From contig CM041465.1 in the NCBI GenBank assembly GCA_023213395.1, forward strand, positions 93,317,741 to 93,381,740: DNA of 64,000 nt. The letters are read 5' to 3'. The stretch is from Cycas panzhihuaensis (lineage: Eukaryota > Cycadophyta). This document shows positions 24,301 through 34,600 of the stretch, piece by piece. The position numbers and the translations under genes are program-made. Under the pieces are notes generated by a model. It searched no databases. It worked only from the letters and a program-made list of their open reading frames with translations, and was not told the DNA's origin. Position 1 is the stretch's first letter; each line of letters opens with the position of its first letter.

Positions 24301-25542
24301 GTCCTAGGGTTCGGTGAATAAATCCTTAAAGTATTCGCTGGCCAACTCCTTCATACCCTCCATAGAACTAACAACTGAGCCGTCCTCCTTTTAGAGACTG
24401 GAAATTCTGTTGCTAGTTCTATGCTTAACTGTAGTCATATGGAAAAATTTTGTGTTCCTGTCACCTTCAGCCAACCAAAGAGCCCTAGATTTCTGTCTCC
24501 AGAGTATTTCTTCTCTGGTGAGAATCTCATCCAACTTCTCAACCAGCTCCTTCTCTGTCTTATCTAGCTCAGGGGATCTACCTGTTCGTTTAATCCTATC
24601 CTCTATAGCTTTCAGATCACTGATAGTTTTGTCCTTCTGCTCATGAATATTTTGGAAGACCTCCTTGTTCCAAGCCTTAATTTATCTTTTAATCTAATCA
24701 AGCTTCTTCGAAAATCTGTACATTGCGTGACCTTTGATTTGAATCTGCCACCATTCTTCGATCCTATTCCTAAGATTAGGGTGACGAAGCCACATTAGCT
24801 CGAACCTAAAGGGGGACCCAATAAATTTGCCTGGATCCGAAAATTGGAGCGAGAGAGGGGAATGGTCAGAACTTATCCTCGGTAATGCCTCAAGGGTGAA
24901 GTCATTAAAGTTCTTTATCTAGTCATAATTAACCAACACCCTGTCCAATTTAATTTGAATTAAGTCATTCCCCAATTGCTTATTTGACCAGGTAAAGGAA
25001 GCCCCCCTGAGCTTAACATCCTCCAGACCCCCTTGCGGAAGGAAATCACTAAACTCTCCCATGCTGGTTGTCCATCCACCAGTGCCTCCTCTCTTATCAC
25101 TCGAAGACAGCGCTGAATTGAAGTCTCCTGCCAGCAGCCATGGTTGTTGGCAATCCCTGTGGGCCTCTAATAGTCTATCCTAGAGTTTCTTCCTAGCCTC
25201 TTGACTATTTGAAGCATAAACATTTGTGGCTAACCACGATAGGTTGTTGCTTTTATTTGTTAGCCGAATTGATATGAAAGATCCCTCCTCCAGGAAAAGT
25301 TCTCTCGACCATGTTGGCAGATCCCATAGGACCATTAAGCCCCCCACTCCTTGGGCATAGTCGATCTCAATACTATCAGCAGTCTTCCAAATTTTGATCT
25401 TGATCCTTTGGCCATTCTCCTTATTCATTTTGGTTTCCTACAAGAATATCAGATCTGAAAAATGTTTATTTTGTATATCCCTTATAATCCTCTGCTTCGA
25501 GGGGGCATTGAGTCCCCTAATATTCCAAGATATTAGTTTCAT
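21348..25542 (-). pseudogene. LINE ORF2: endonuclease, RT and RNase H (mutated)
   Basis: Starts at ATG 25542 with MKLISWNIRGLN. The N-terminal endonuclease shows QETK, LLAGDFNS (about 25130) and SDHSPLS (about 24860), the metal- and substrate-binding signatures of the AP-endonuclease-like domain. RT follows: KAPGPDGFPLGFF (about 24155), FLVLIPKK, IKIDLMKAFDRVSW (about 23785), GDPLSPFL (about 23595) and the catalytic HQFVDDNIL (about 23475). A cysteine/histidine zinc-ribbon (CVLCCKGEESIDHIILECPF) lies near 22230. A plant RNase H domain ends the protein (WIKINFD near 21810; after a frameshift near 21760, AEMHAMLKAIDLARLGG and VIEGDSEVV). At least a dozen in-frame stops make it inactive. All fragments down to about 21770 are in one frame. 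Confidence 0.88.
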
Positions 25543-26966
25543 CTCTTTTTCCTTTGCTTCCAGACTTCAGTAGGCTCTCCTTTTGGAGGCTCTTTGCCTG
25601 CAGTGCTGGATCTAAGGGTAGGCCCTTCTAGGAACACTTCCTTTAGAGTTTTCTGGCTGCCTTGGTCTACTTGGGCAGTCGTTTCTTTCTCTCTTAGTAG
25701 CTTCAGAGGTGGCCTCCCTACCTTCTTCTCAACTCCCACATCCGGCTACTTTTTTTGGGACATTGTCGGTTGTGGTGTTGGATCTGGGTCTAGTTCCCCT
25801 AAGTCCTCCAATATGGGCACTGACTCCTCAACCCCTACCCTCTGCCTCTGAGTCTCAGATTCACTGGGAACAACATCAACCTCTGCGTTAGGGGACAAAC
25901 CTAACCTTCCCGCGACTTGCTTATCCCTCGCCCGCAGTGGTTCAGGGGGGATAATTTGTGTCTTGGCGGTAGTCTCAATAGGGGGGGAGACCCCTGAACT
26001 TACCATGCCAACCTGGCTACCCAGAGCCATAGAAGTCTGTGTAATTTGCTCTCCTTCCTCTAGGAGTGTATCCTCTTCATTGGGGTCAAAACCCAGAATC
26101 CTAAGAGGGATCTCATCTTTCTCCATGTGACCTTCAAGTTCTGGATCCACCTCTTGGTCCTTTTCCTTCTTTTCCTGGAGATTTGGTTCTAGGGTTCCCT
26201 CATTATTCTCATCCGTTGGGGGGTGAACCCCTAGGCATTTTTGGGGCAGGTGCCCCAAGATTCTATAGGTGGAGCATCTTATGTGGTCCATTTCATAAAT
26301 CAGCGGCTGCACCCAACTCCCATCTGGCAAGTCCATCCAGATGTCATCCAGGAGGGGTTTATCTAGCCGTGTTAAAACATAGATCCTAGCATTAATGAGT
26401 CTGCTCCTGTTCTTCGTCACAAAATCAACAGCTAAAAGAGGACCCACCACCTTTGCTATACCTTTGAATACTTCTGGGTTCCAATGGTGTAATGGGAGAC
26501 CCGAGAGTTGAATCCATAAAGGGGCTTGTTTAATTTTGGGAGTAGAGGGATCAAAGTCCCTGTGCCATTTTTCAAGAGACAAAGCTTTCCTGCCAAACAT
26601 CCATGGTGCCCTGAGCAGGATATTGGACATATCTTCGTAGGAAGAGAATTTGAATAGCACACAACCCTTGGGCATGGCTATTACTTCCACACTTCCCAAC
26701 GTTTTCCATTTAGATCTCATCTAGCTTCTGATAGTCTCTAGACCCGGTCTAGGTCCCGAGAATCTGCCAACTAGGCAGTTCTCCCAGAATTTCTCGGTTC
26801 TTTCCACAAGAGCTAAAGGTATTTTCAATCTAACTTTGTTATCAACAACCCCTGGCGTTAGGTCGAAGGTTTCCTCTTCACTTGATTTCAATGCATCTCA
26901 GTAGGATTTCCCTGGAGATGGGTTGGGGATCTGAATCTGGTTTTGAGGGATATAATCCATTGCCAT
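25539..26966 (-). pseudogene. LINE ORF1: DUF4283-type RNA-binding protein (mutated)
   Basis: Read from ATG 26966 (MAMDYIPQNQ) to TGA 25539, 476 codons in one frame with three internal stops. The stops are near 26900, at 26723-26721 and at 25748-25746. The middle part, with KGCVLFKFSSYEDMSNILL, APWMFGRKALSLEKW and PLWIQLSGLPLHHWN, is the DUF4283 module found in plant LINE ORF1 proteins. A zinc-knuckle-like CSTYRILGHLPQKC follows, in which the second Cys is replaced by Tyr. The C-terminal half is acidic and proline-rich. The stop codon overlaps the ORF2 start as ATGA. In LINEs, ORF1 protein binds element RNA and escorts it for retrotransposition. Confidence 0.82.
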
Positions 26967-27513
26967 ATTTAAATATTAAGGACAACAAAGAAGAGCCAGC
27001 CAAAAAAACATATGCATACCATGGTTAAAGCCTGCTCAACTGTTAACTTCGTATTCAACTTTTTGGTCCCAAACAGAGAGCTGCTGGCCAGTAGTTCCTT
27101 TGTAGATTCGCCTGTACGATTCAACCCCTGACTCTTTTTCCACTCGGGCTTCTCCCAAAGCTTGTCTATCTTCAAATAGGAGCTGGTGCCTGACTTTGGC
27201 CACCTTCCTACTAGCATTATAGTGCGCAATGGTAGTCAATCCAAAAGGAGCCAAAGAAGAAGGCTCTGAGTTCTTTGGCTATTACGCCAAAACCTGCATC
27301 TCCTTTCTACCTTCGTCGGTTCATCTTCCTTCGCAGATGAATCTATGGGGTGAATGACCCCAACAGAAGCCTTGTGCAGGGTCCTATCTCCCCTGCCATG
27401 TCCAATCGATGGACGCCATCGTGCCCCTGTCCACGCTAATCCTCCCACCGCTACTCTGAAACCCTAACAGTCGCGCATTGTTCCGCTCGCTCTCCACTGT
27501 TCCGTTCAACCTA

Positions 27514-27523
27514 ATAATATCTT
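27514..27523. repeat. LINE target-site duplication, right copy
   Basis: ATAATATCTT, identical to 21184-21193. Confidence 0.75.
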
Positions 27524-27880
27524 AACTACAGGTCTAATTTAGTAAAAATTATAGCACTGAGGATCTTATCTAGTATGTCATCGATCCTTGGTTTAAGAAA
27601 TTTATTTTTTATAGTTATTTTGTTTAGTTCATGATAATCAACATAAAGTTTGAATGATCCATCCTTTTTATAAACTAACATAATGAGTATAGTATATGGG
27701 CTCTTACTGGGTTGGATAATGCCTATATCCAATAACTCCTTTATGTTTTTTTCTATTTTATTTTTCTATAAGTATGAATTTATGTATGGTCGAAGGCTAA
27801 TGGGGTCATGTGAGTTTTTTAATTTGATGGTGTAGTAATAATTTTAGTTGGGTAAAGGACTAGTTAGTAATGGCATAAAT
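27524..27880 (-). pseudogene. RT N-terminal part of chromovirus A
   Basis: On the minus strand the frame 27526-27732 reads [36 protein letters not shown] and IIFTKLDL. These are the first RT blocks of Ty3 elements. It stops at the LINE junction and resumes at 21191. Confidence 0.85.
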
Positions 27881-28229
27881 ATTGATAAATATTAATCTAA
27901 TACTTATTGAATATCAAGGTGAATACCTATGGGAGCTTGGATTGATATGAACTATGTGCTCCACATTATCATTTAATTATCTATGCATCCAATTAGGTAA
28001 AATTAGTTTTTTCAGTAGAGACTGCATTCCATAAAGTTTATGCGATCAACCTATATAGTCTTTAAATAGAATAAATAGTTTTATAGGTAAGTTGTTGGTG
28101 CTATAAATTCCAAATACTTGGAGCCACTATACATCTAAAATTGTATCCAACCCACCAATAGACAAGGCATAGAAGTTAGAGACTAAGGTGTATCAACTGA
28201 TGTATATGATGAGATTTTTTGTAGTCCTA

Positions 28230-28400
28230 GCATAGTGAAGGATGTGATGACCTGGTAAGGAACATATAAAACTGGTATTTAGTTTAATGTATAGATTAAG
28301 TTGTTAGGTAATAGATATATTAATAAAGTTTAATGATATGCCACCATCAATTAGAATGGTAATAGGTCTCTTTTTAAGTGTTCCCTTAACACTGAGTGGC
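28230..28400 (-). pseudogene. Protease remnant of chromovirus A
   Basis: The minus strand reads ITILIDGGISLNFI. This is the counterpart of ISILIDDGASLNFIDIS in chromovirus B (34678-34728) and of the retroviral-type aspartic protease active site. Farther on, NFYALSIGGLD matches DFYALSIGGSN in B. Confidence 0.7.
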
Positions 28401-28799
28401 TAAGGGTGTGAGATAGAGGAAGTAATAAATAAAGATATTGGAGGTTTGGAAGTTAAAGAGAAACTCTTTAGTAGGGTGCTCTTCTTCAAGTTCATGATTA
28501 GAATCAGAATCATCTTCTAGGGTTAAGTCAGGGTCAATTATGAAGACTGGTTTCCTGGCTTTGTAAAACCTACCATGACCTGTGGTTCTTTTTTCTACAC
28601 ATTATATAAAAAGGCCAACTTCCTAAAGATGAGGTGCTTTAACTTAAGTGATCTGGATGGGTTTTAGTGACTCCTCTTCTAGATGGCATTCTGTAGTTAG
28701 GTGTTGAGTGTCTTCCACTTACAAATGTGGTCTTTGATGATCACCTTATTGTCGCCAATGGAACCATATGGATTCTCATATGTAAGAAGAAGATCTTTT

Positions 28800-29284
28800 T
28801 GTAGTGAACTCTATTCCCACTACTTTGGCCATGCTAATGACATTCTATAAAGTTTATAAAGTCAAGGTCTTAAGGTGCATTTAAATGTGCTCTTTGAGTT
28901 TTGATACATACGTATTGATCTTTATTTACTTATTGAGTTATTGATCAACTTGATTATGTAAGGACTAAAACTTATTTATATATACTTCTGTGGATTATAC
29001 TTATTTTAACCTAGTTAATTATGTGAAGTAGGATTGATTCTATATGTCCTCATATTGTTTAAAAGAATTTGTAGTGAAATGAGCCCAGGATTGACTTGTT
29101 GGGTAATCTTGCTTCTACTATTGAAACTAACGGTGTGCCTTCTTATCCAAATAAATAGAAGCAAATGTGAGCTGCTTATTCAGAGACATTGGATTGAGGG
29201 TGAAATAGACTCCAATTTGCTAATCCAACTTTATGCACTATCCTTGTTAAGGTCTAGATCGAAAGTTAGAATATTAATCTTATG
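28800..29284 (-). pseudogene. Gag core remnant of chromovirus A
   Basis: The minus strand reads INILTFDLDLNKDSA, SWISKLES and, after frame changes, words like YEDI. They match INIPTFDPDVNRECTRSWINKLES in chromovirus B (33703-33774). The N-terminal part of gag continues at 29522-29760, on the other side of the small LINE. Confidence 0.65.
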
Positions 29285-29301
29285 GTGAAATGGTTGTTGT
29301 T
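29285..29301. repeat. TSD of truncated LINE, left copy
   Basis: A 17-bp sequence, GTGAAATGGTTGTTGTT, identical to 29505-29521. Confidence 0.85.
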
Positions 29302-29504
29302 TTTTTTGATAAGATAAAATGAATTTATAGTGGGTTTAAAACAAGACCCCACAACCTATTACATCAGGAAATTTTGTGCATCCAGGTTTTATATGACCGT
29401 GACAACCCCACGGTCTAGGCCAGAGAGCTAGATGCTAGAACAAGCCCACGGCTAGCTGTTACAGATCATGTCCTTCTCTACCAGAACCATGATGTCCCTT
29501 GGGA
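29302..29504 (-). mobile_element. 5'-truncated LINE (3' end only, about 200 bp)
   Basis: This segment is a relative of the 3' end of the full LINE (21194-21400). Shared words include AAGATAAAATGAATT, CCCACAACCTA, TTACATCAGG or TACATCAGAA, GCGGCTAGCT or ACGGCTAGCT, and ACAGATCAT. It has a short T run at its left edge (A tail on the minus strand) and a perfect 17-bp TSD. This shows a dead-on-arrival insertion into chromovirus A gag. The perfect TSD suggests it is younger than its host. Confidence 0.85.
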
Positions 29505-29521
29505 GTGAAATGGTTGTTGTT
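29505..29521. repeat. TSD of truncated LINE, right copy
   Basis: GTGAAATGGTTGTTGTT, identical to 29285-29301. Confidence 0.85.
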
Positions 29522-30929
29522 ATCGTAGTGGAGAAGATGTCATTTGATTCGGTGTGGAACCTATTTGATTGGAGGGATTAATTTGTGGCCATTATACTAC
29601 TATCTACACCATCTAGTTTATTATAGTGGCTATATCTATTTTAGAGGCAAGATTTGTAATTCTTACTTTCATTCCTACTTTAACCGCTTGTTGTATGGTA
29701 GCTAGTTATATTTTTATATTATACTACCATGAGGTGAACTCATTCTCTAGAGTAGTGATTCTTTTGCCCTAAGTTGAGGCTACTATGAATGTAGAAAGGT
29801 TTAAAAGAAGAGAGATATAGTTAGAAGAGAAGGATACATGAAGTGGGATGAGTTAGATAGAATGGGTTTGAAGAAATAGGGAAAGAAAGATAGAATGGAT
29901 ACTCAAGAAATTAGGATGTATCACTAATAAGGGGAAGAGGAGGAAAATAGACGAAGGGGTTAGGGTATCTATGGCTTTGTTGACCCTAGAATTTAAGTAA
30001 TAGAATTACCTAGTGCACTATGATGAGTGTGACGAGCTTGTTGAAATGATATATGTGAGTTTTAAATAAAATTTTAGGCCTGCGGGGCCCATAGGGTGCC
30101 AATAGGCCATTTTTCCTGAAAATGGTAGTTAAAAATAACCTTGTAGAAATTATTTAATATGATGTATTGATAAAAATAATATGTATAAATTTTAATGGTC
30201 ACTTTTAAGGCTATAGACTTTTTTTTTTTTTGCAATGAGTAAGACTGTTCAAGTAATTTTTTATTCTGAGAAGTATAAAAAAAGTTATGGCCCTTTTTTT
30301 TTCTAACTTAAGTACTTCTAGAATGAAGGGTGACCAAATGAACATGGTTAGCCTACTATACTCTAACATGGGAGTGTTTGGCTCTACATACCTTATGATA
30401 AACTTTAGAGAAGTTTATGTAGAGCAATATCTGGGCACTAATCGCTAACCTGTACACCATAGAGGGATAAAGGACTAACTAGTTTCCTATTCTAAATAAG
30501 GTAGGGGGAATTCTATAAGGGTCCTCTAATATATCTAAAGGTATGTGGAGACTCAATTTGTAGCCAAGTTTTATCCCAAGCTTGGTTTAACAGACTTAAC
30601 TAAAGTCCTTTATGTAAAGGTAGAAAAGCTATAATATGTTTAACCCAAATCGACAGATCCTCGTGATGTTTATAGACCCCCAACATAAGGTCTCTACCTA
30701 ACTAGGGAAAGTAGCTACTAAGTAGAGTTATCTACCCTTATGTAGAAAATAGAAGACCCAAATAGGTAGCTATTGAAAAGTATTATCTACCCTTGAACCA
30801 AAAAAAAAATCTGAAATGACTGAAATGGAAAAATATTTTTACACGAAAAGAGTTTCGAAAGTCACTAAGAGAAAAAAAAAAAATCCCTTTTCTCAACTCG
30901 TGGATATCTCCATTGCATCACTGAACCTC
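29522..30929 (-). other. Gag start and leader of chromovirus A
   Basis: On the minus strand, about 29720-29530 gives NLASKIDI and a short proline/serine-rich run, probably the decayed gag N-terminus. The rest up to the primer site is untranslated leader with purine-rich stretches. No other feature is seen. Confidence 0.45.
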
Positions 30930-30941
30930 ATTCTAACACCA
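30930..30941 (-). other. Primer-binding site of chromovirus A (initiator Met tRNA)
   Basis: The minus strand reads TGGTGTTAGAAT two bases after the 5' LTR. It matches TGGTATCAGAGC at 9 of 12 positions, and chromovirus B has the intact site in the same place. Confidence 0.6.
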
Positions 30942-30943
30942 CT

Positions 30944-31340
30944 TGGAGTGTAACCTCCATTATATTTCCTTACAAGCTTGTAGTAACAAATAAAGATCAT
31001 GAGATTTATAATAACTTTATTATCTTTTAGCACTGAAATTATATAAGAAGTACATAATGAACACAAGAGAGTATCGATAGATCACCAAATGAGTACTTAA
31101 GTACTATTCTCTTTAAGAGTAAAAATGATAAGACTCCCTTCTTTTACAATTTGTGACCCTTAAATAGACAAAAAAGGGTCCCTTCTAAATAATCCTATTG
31201 TTGGCTTAAGCGGGCTTACCTTTCATTAGAGGGATTAGTGGCCCACACATAAAGTTTCATAACTAATGCCATACTTAACCATCTTAAAGTTTTTCTACAT
31301 GTCAATGCTTCTCATGATTAGTAATGCTAATCATGTAATA
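30944..31340 (-). repeat. 5' LTR of chromovirus A
   Basis: Pairs with 14880-15276. In minus orientation it contains TCTATTTAAGGGTC, a TATA-like core, then GTACTTAAGTACTCATTTGG. Very similar words occur in the chromovirus B LTR. Confidence 0.85.
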
Positions 31341-31759
31341 TTATTCCTTATTTAGTTTAATAATCATATGAATAAAACATCTTACTCTAGTTTGGCCTTT
31401 AATTCTAATGCTATACTTTTTAGTTTCCTTAATGAACATTGGTAATATACTTTATAAGTTTATGTTCTTTTTCCCTTCTATTTCAAAATCCTATATCTAC
31501 CTCGATTTGAATCATCCAAAAAAATAGCATGTTTCATGTTTTCTTATATATTTTTTATGGATAAAAATTTCATTGATCAAGAAATAGTTCTTATAACCAA
31601 ACTATTAACCATTATAACTAAAAATTATCTTTTTTCCTTTTAGTCTATCTTGATATTATAATTTCCATGCAACATTTATGATAGCAAATTATTTCATAAT
31701 GTCTCTATTCCATACTATTTATTTGTAACTTTACTACTGTGTGAGCAAAGGAGGGTGGT
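31341..31759. other. AT-rich spacer between the two chromoviruses
   Basis: Nothing recognised beyond the TSD of chromovirus A at 31341-31345. Confidence 0.5.
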
Positions 31760-32159
31760 TGTAACATAACCCCACCTTTCCTTAGTAAGAGGGAACCACC
31801 AACAAGTAAGGATTAAGGGGTTTAGTAAGTTATGTGTATGGACCGTTAAGTCGTCCAATAAGATGTAAGGCCGCTAGGGCCACCAATAGAGTTATGTGTA
31901 TGGACCACTAAGTCGTTAAATAAGATGTAAGGCCACTAGGGCCACCAATATAATCATTAAGGATGAAGACCCTTACTTATGTATTTAAAGGGTTAAACCA
32001 CTCGTAATGTATTGAGTATGATATCTTGAAAGGAGAAAGTACTTCGGTACTCATTTTGGTGATCATTTTTTGTGATCTACTTGCGCATTTGTGTTATTTG
32101 GCTTCATTTTTGCTAATAATCACTTCTACGAGACCGGATTTCTAAGAAGAAATAGTCCA
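31760..32159 (+). repeat. 5' LTR of chromovirus B
   Basis: Begins TGTAACATAACCCC and ends AGTCCA. It contains two tandem 62-bp units (31829-31890, 31891-31952), a TATTTAAAGGG core (31982-31992) and TACTTCGGTACTCATTTTGG. Confidence 0.93.
31829..31952 (+). repeat. Tandem 62-bp duplication inside the LTR
   Basis: Both units begin GTTATGTGTATGGACC and end with GGGCCACCAATA plus one or two bases. The same pair is present in the 3' LTR (51293-51414). It lies just upstream of the TATA-like core, where enhancer repeats sit in many LTRs. Confidence 0.85.
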
Positions 32160-32161
32160 AG

Positions 32162-32173
32162 TGGTATCAGAGC
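32162..32173 (+). other. Primer-binding site of chromovirus B
   Basis: TGGTATCAGAGC two bases after the LTR, a perfect match to the common initiator Met tRNA primer site. Confidence 0.9.
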
Positions 32174-33429
32174 TGCGTTCACGATCGTGGGAAGCTACGC
32201 AAAATAGCAAATTTTTTTTTTCCTGTATGATTGAGTACTCTTTCTCCCTAAGTAGAGATTAAGGAAAGACCTTCACTCAGTACTCTCTCCAAGAAGATTG
32301 AAGAACGGTAGCAGGACAGATTAGAGGTCATGAAGCGAAGGGGAGTTTCGACCTTCAGGTACTGCAAGCAATTTATTTCTTCTACATTCAATTCAATTTT
32401 TAAGCTTTCTTTTTCTACATTGGGTTATATTCTAAGGGTAGATAACATCGCTGGATGGCTACCCTTTATGTCCCCTCCCACCTCTCCTTTCTGGGTAGAT
32501 AACACCGCTGGGTGGCTACCCAAGTAGTTAGGTAGAGACCCTGTACCGGGGGTCTTTAAAGATCACAGGGATCTGTCGTTCTAGCTAAGCGCATCGTGGC
32601 TTTGCTGGCCCTTGCGTGAAGGACTGGAGATAACACTCCTTAACTAAGCCCTAGACAGAACCTGGCTATGGAAGTGTGCCTCCACGTACCTCCAGGTATA
32701 TAGGAGGACCCCTTTAGGATTCCAAAACCCTCCCTAGCGTAGGTAACCTATCTACCGAAGTCTTACGGTCGGTGGTTAGCGATTAGTGCCACGGGTTACA
32801 CTTACTGAACTTCTGCATCAAAAGTTTATTGGCAAGCCTATAAGACCAAGCACATCTCATTCTGCAGTGGGTAGGACACATCTGATCATTCGCTACTTCC
32901 CCTACCCTAGTCTTAATCACAAGCCACTGACTGCCTGAATTCAAAACTTCTCAGAACAGTCAAGCCTCTCGAAAAAAAAAAAAAAAGAAGAAAAAAAAAA
33001 AAATGAAAAAGAAAAGAAAAAAGGAAAAAGAGAGAGCAAAGGAAAAAAATATATATATATAAAAAAAAACCCTTATAACTCATATACCTCAATTCGATCA
33101 GCATCTCGTAAGGGTCATTTTGCACTAGGTTAGTCTATACCCCAATTTTCACTCTTTTTGCACAGACCCTTTGGTGGGCCCCACCACTCCAAATTCACCT
33201 TAAAACTCACACATCCCATTTTTTGTGCTCTTTCTAGTGGACTAAATATCTTGCTTATATAATATTGGGGTCAACAGGCTATAGACACCCCACATTCCCT
33301 TATTTGCCCCCTCTTTCCCATATAGCAACTCCCTATTCTTATATCCCGTTCTTTCTCGAATCTGTCCCACTTCGTTCTTTCCCTTCTTTCTACTTACTGC
33401 CGCTTCTTTAATCCCTTTCTTCAACTCCA
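32174..33429 (+). other. Leader region of chromovirus B
   Basis: A 1.26-kb untranslated leader before gag. It contains an approximate repeat of GGGTAGATAACA(T/C)CGCTGG (about 32436 and 32495) and an A-rich run (32968-33070). No coding motif is seen. Confidence 0.5.
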
Positions 33430-34600
33430 ATGGCAAAAAATCAAACAGAAAAAATTTTTGAGTTGACCAATGATTTGTCTAACTTCAAAATAGAGGTCAG
33501 CGATAAACTCAGTAGCATGCCTACCAAATATGACCTGGATGACACCAAGAAAGAGATTATCAAACTACTTCAACAGTGGGTGTCACCCCAACCCCAAAGC
33601 ATAGGAGCTTCTACCTCAATGGGCAACCAACCTCCCCCTTCTCCAGGAAGTGATGCACATACAGGAGGTTCTCCACCAAGACCGTCATTTTTCCACCATA
33701 AGATCAACATTCCTACCTTTGATCCAGACGTGAATAGAGAGTGCACTCGAAGTTGGATTAATAAGTTAGAATCCTACTTCACTCTCCACCCGATGTCAGA
33801 AGAGGACAAACTCTTATACGCTTCCATTCATTTAGATGGTCAAGCTTACCATTGGTTTAACTGGTAGAAGTGGGAATATCTCTCCCACCAAACTTGGTCC
33901 CACTTCACTAGTTGTTTCTTCGAGTAATATGAAGATATATGGAGTCAATCTTTTTTCACACAACTCACCCAGCTTAAGCAGACATCAACTATAGAAGCTT
34001 ACATGGATGAATTTCAAGCTTTATACAACTGCACGCCATAAAGCCAAAACTTGGACAAACAAACAGTGATTGATATTTATGTGGCAGGACTCCAAGACCA
34101 TATTTAGATGAGATCAAAGATAATGGCAATTTACTCCCTTAAGGAAGCTTTCAAGTGGGCCCGTGCAGTAGAAGCTAAGTTTGCAGTAGACAGTCCCTCA
34201 GCCATTCGATGGGATAACTCTTAGTTCTCATGCACTCGACAAGCAGACCTCCAACGACCTCGACCTCGATTTGACGATGCCTCTCGTCCTCAAGCTGAAT
34301 TCACACGTCCTCGACCACGACAGGATGATTCTCGACTATCTATTGATTGCCAGAATGAGGATACATCTACCAAAAGAGTCTAGATTTCTCAAGCTGAAGC
34401 ACAACGTTGACTTGAGGCCGGCCTTTATATGTAGTATGCAGAAAAGTGGACTTCCAGGCATGGTCATTTTTGCATAGTGCGGTGTATGGTTTTCTCAATT
34501 GACCCATCCCTCTCCCCTGACGATCCCTCTGATTCTGACTTCGACCAGGAGGCTGATGATGAAACCCATGATGATCATGCACCAGACCCCTAACCTGAAG
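33430..34600 (+). pseudogene. Gag of chromovirus B
   Basis: Starts MAKNQTEKIFELTNDL with a predicted coiled coil, a proline-rich linker (about residues 55-85), and the capsid-like part: INIPTFDPDVNRECTRSW, INKLESYFTLHPMSEEDK, LDGQAYHWFNW. It continues after in-frame stops with FTQLTQLKQTSTIEAYMDEF and SLKEAFKWARAVEAKF. These words match the Retrotrans_gag family. The zinc-knuckle region is decayed. The first 145 codons are open, then stops recur about every 20-60 codons. Gag forms the particle in which reverse transcription takes place. Confidence 0.82.

Larger units (their letters stand above)
21194..27513 (-). mobile_element. Full-length L1-type LINE, 6.3 kb, mutated
   Basis: A non-LTR retrotransposon on the minus strand. 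The 5' end is at 27513 and the 3' end, with a short oligo-A tail, is at 21194. A 10-bp TSD (ATAATATCTT) flanks it. The 5' leader is about 550 bp, followed by ORF1 (476 codons) and ORF2 (about 1,400 codons). ORF2 has endonuclease, RT, zinc-ribbon and C-terminal RNase H parts, the layout of plant L1 elements. Both ORFs contain several stop codons, but only one clear frameshift is seen, near 21760. It is inserted in chromovirus A RT between LDL and YYQI. GC content is visibly higher than in the surroundings. Confidence 0.9.
14880..31340 (-). mobile_element. Chromovirus A (Ty3 LTR element), nested and decayed
   Basis: An old Ty3-type element on the minus strand, bounded by two 397-bp LTRs and flanked by TTATA (14875-14879) and TTATT (31341-31345), a 5-bp TSD with one change. 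Reading from the right it shows the initiator-Met tRNA primer site, gag, protease, RT, RNase H and integrase, then a polypurine tract. Many stops and frameshifts mean it is inactive. The RT catalytic site reads FFNNILIY instead of FFDDILIY. Three later insertions interrupt it: a truncated LINE in gag (29302-29504), a full LINE in RT (21194-27513) and a gag-only copia element further along RT (17340-20849). Without these it is about 6.4 kb, the same size as chromovirus B. Confidence 0.88.
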
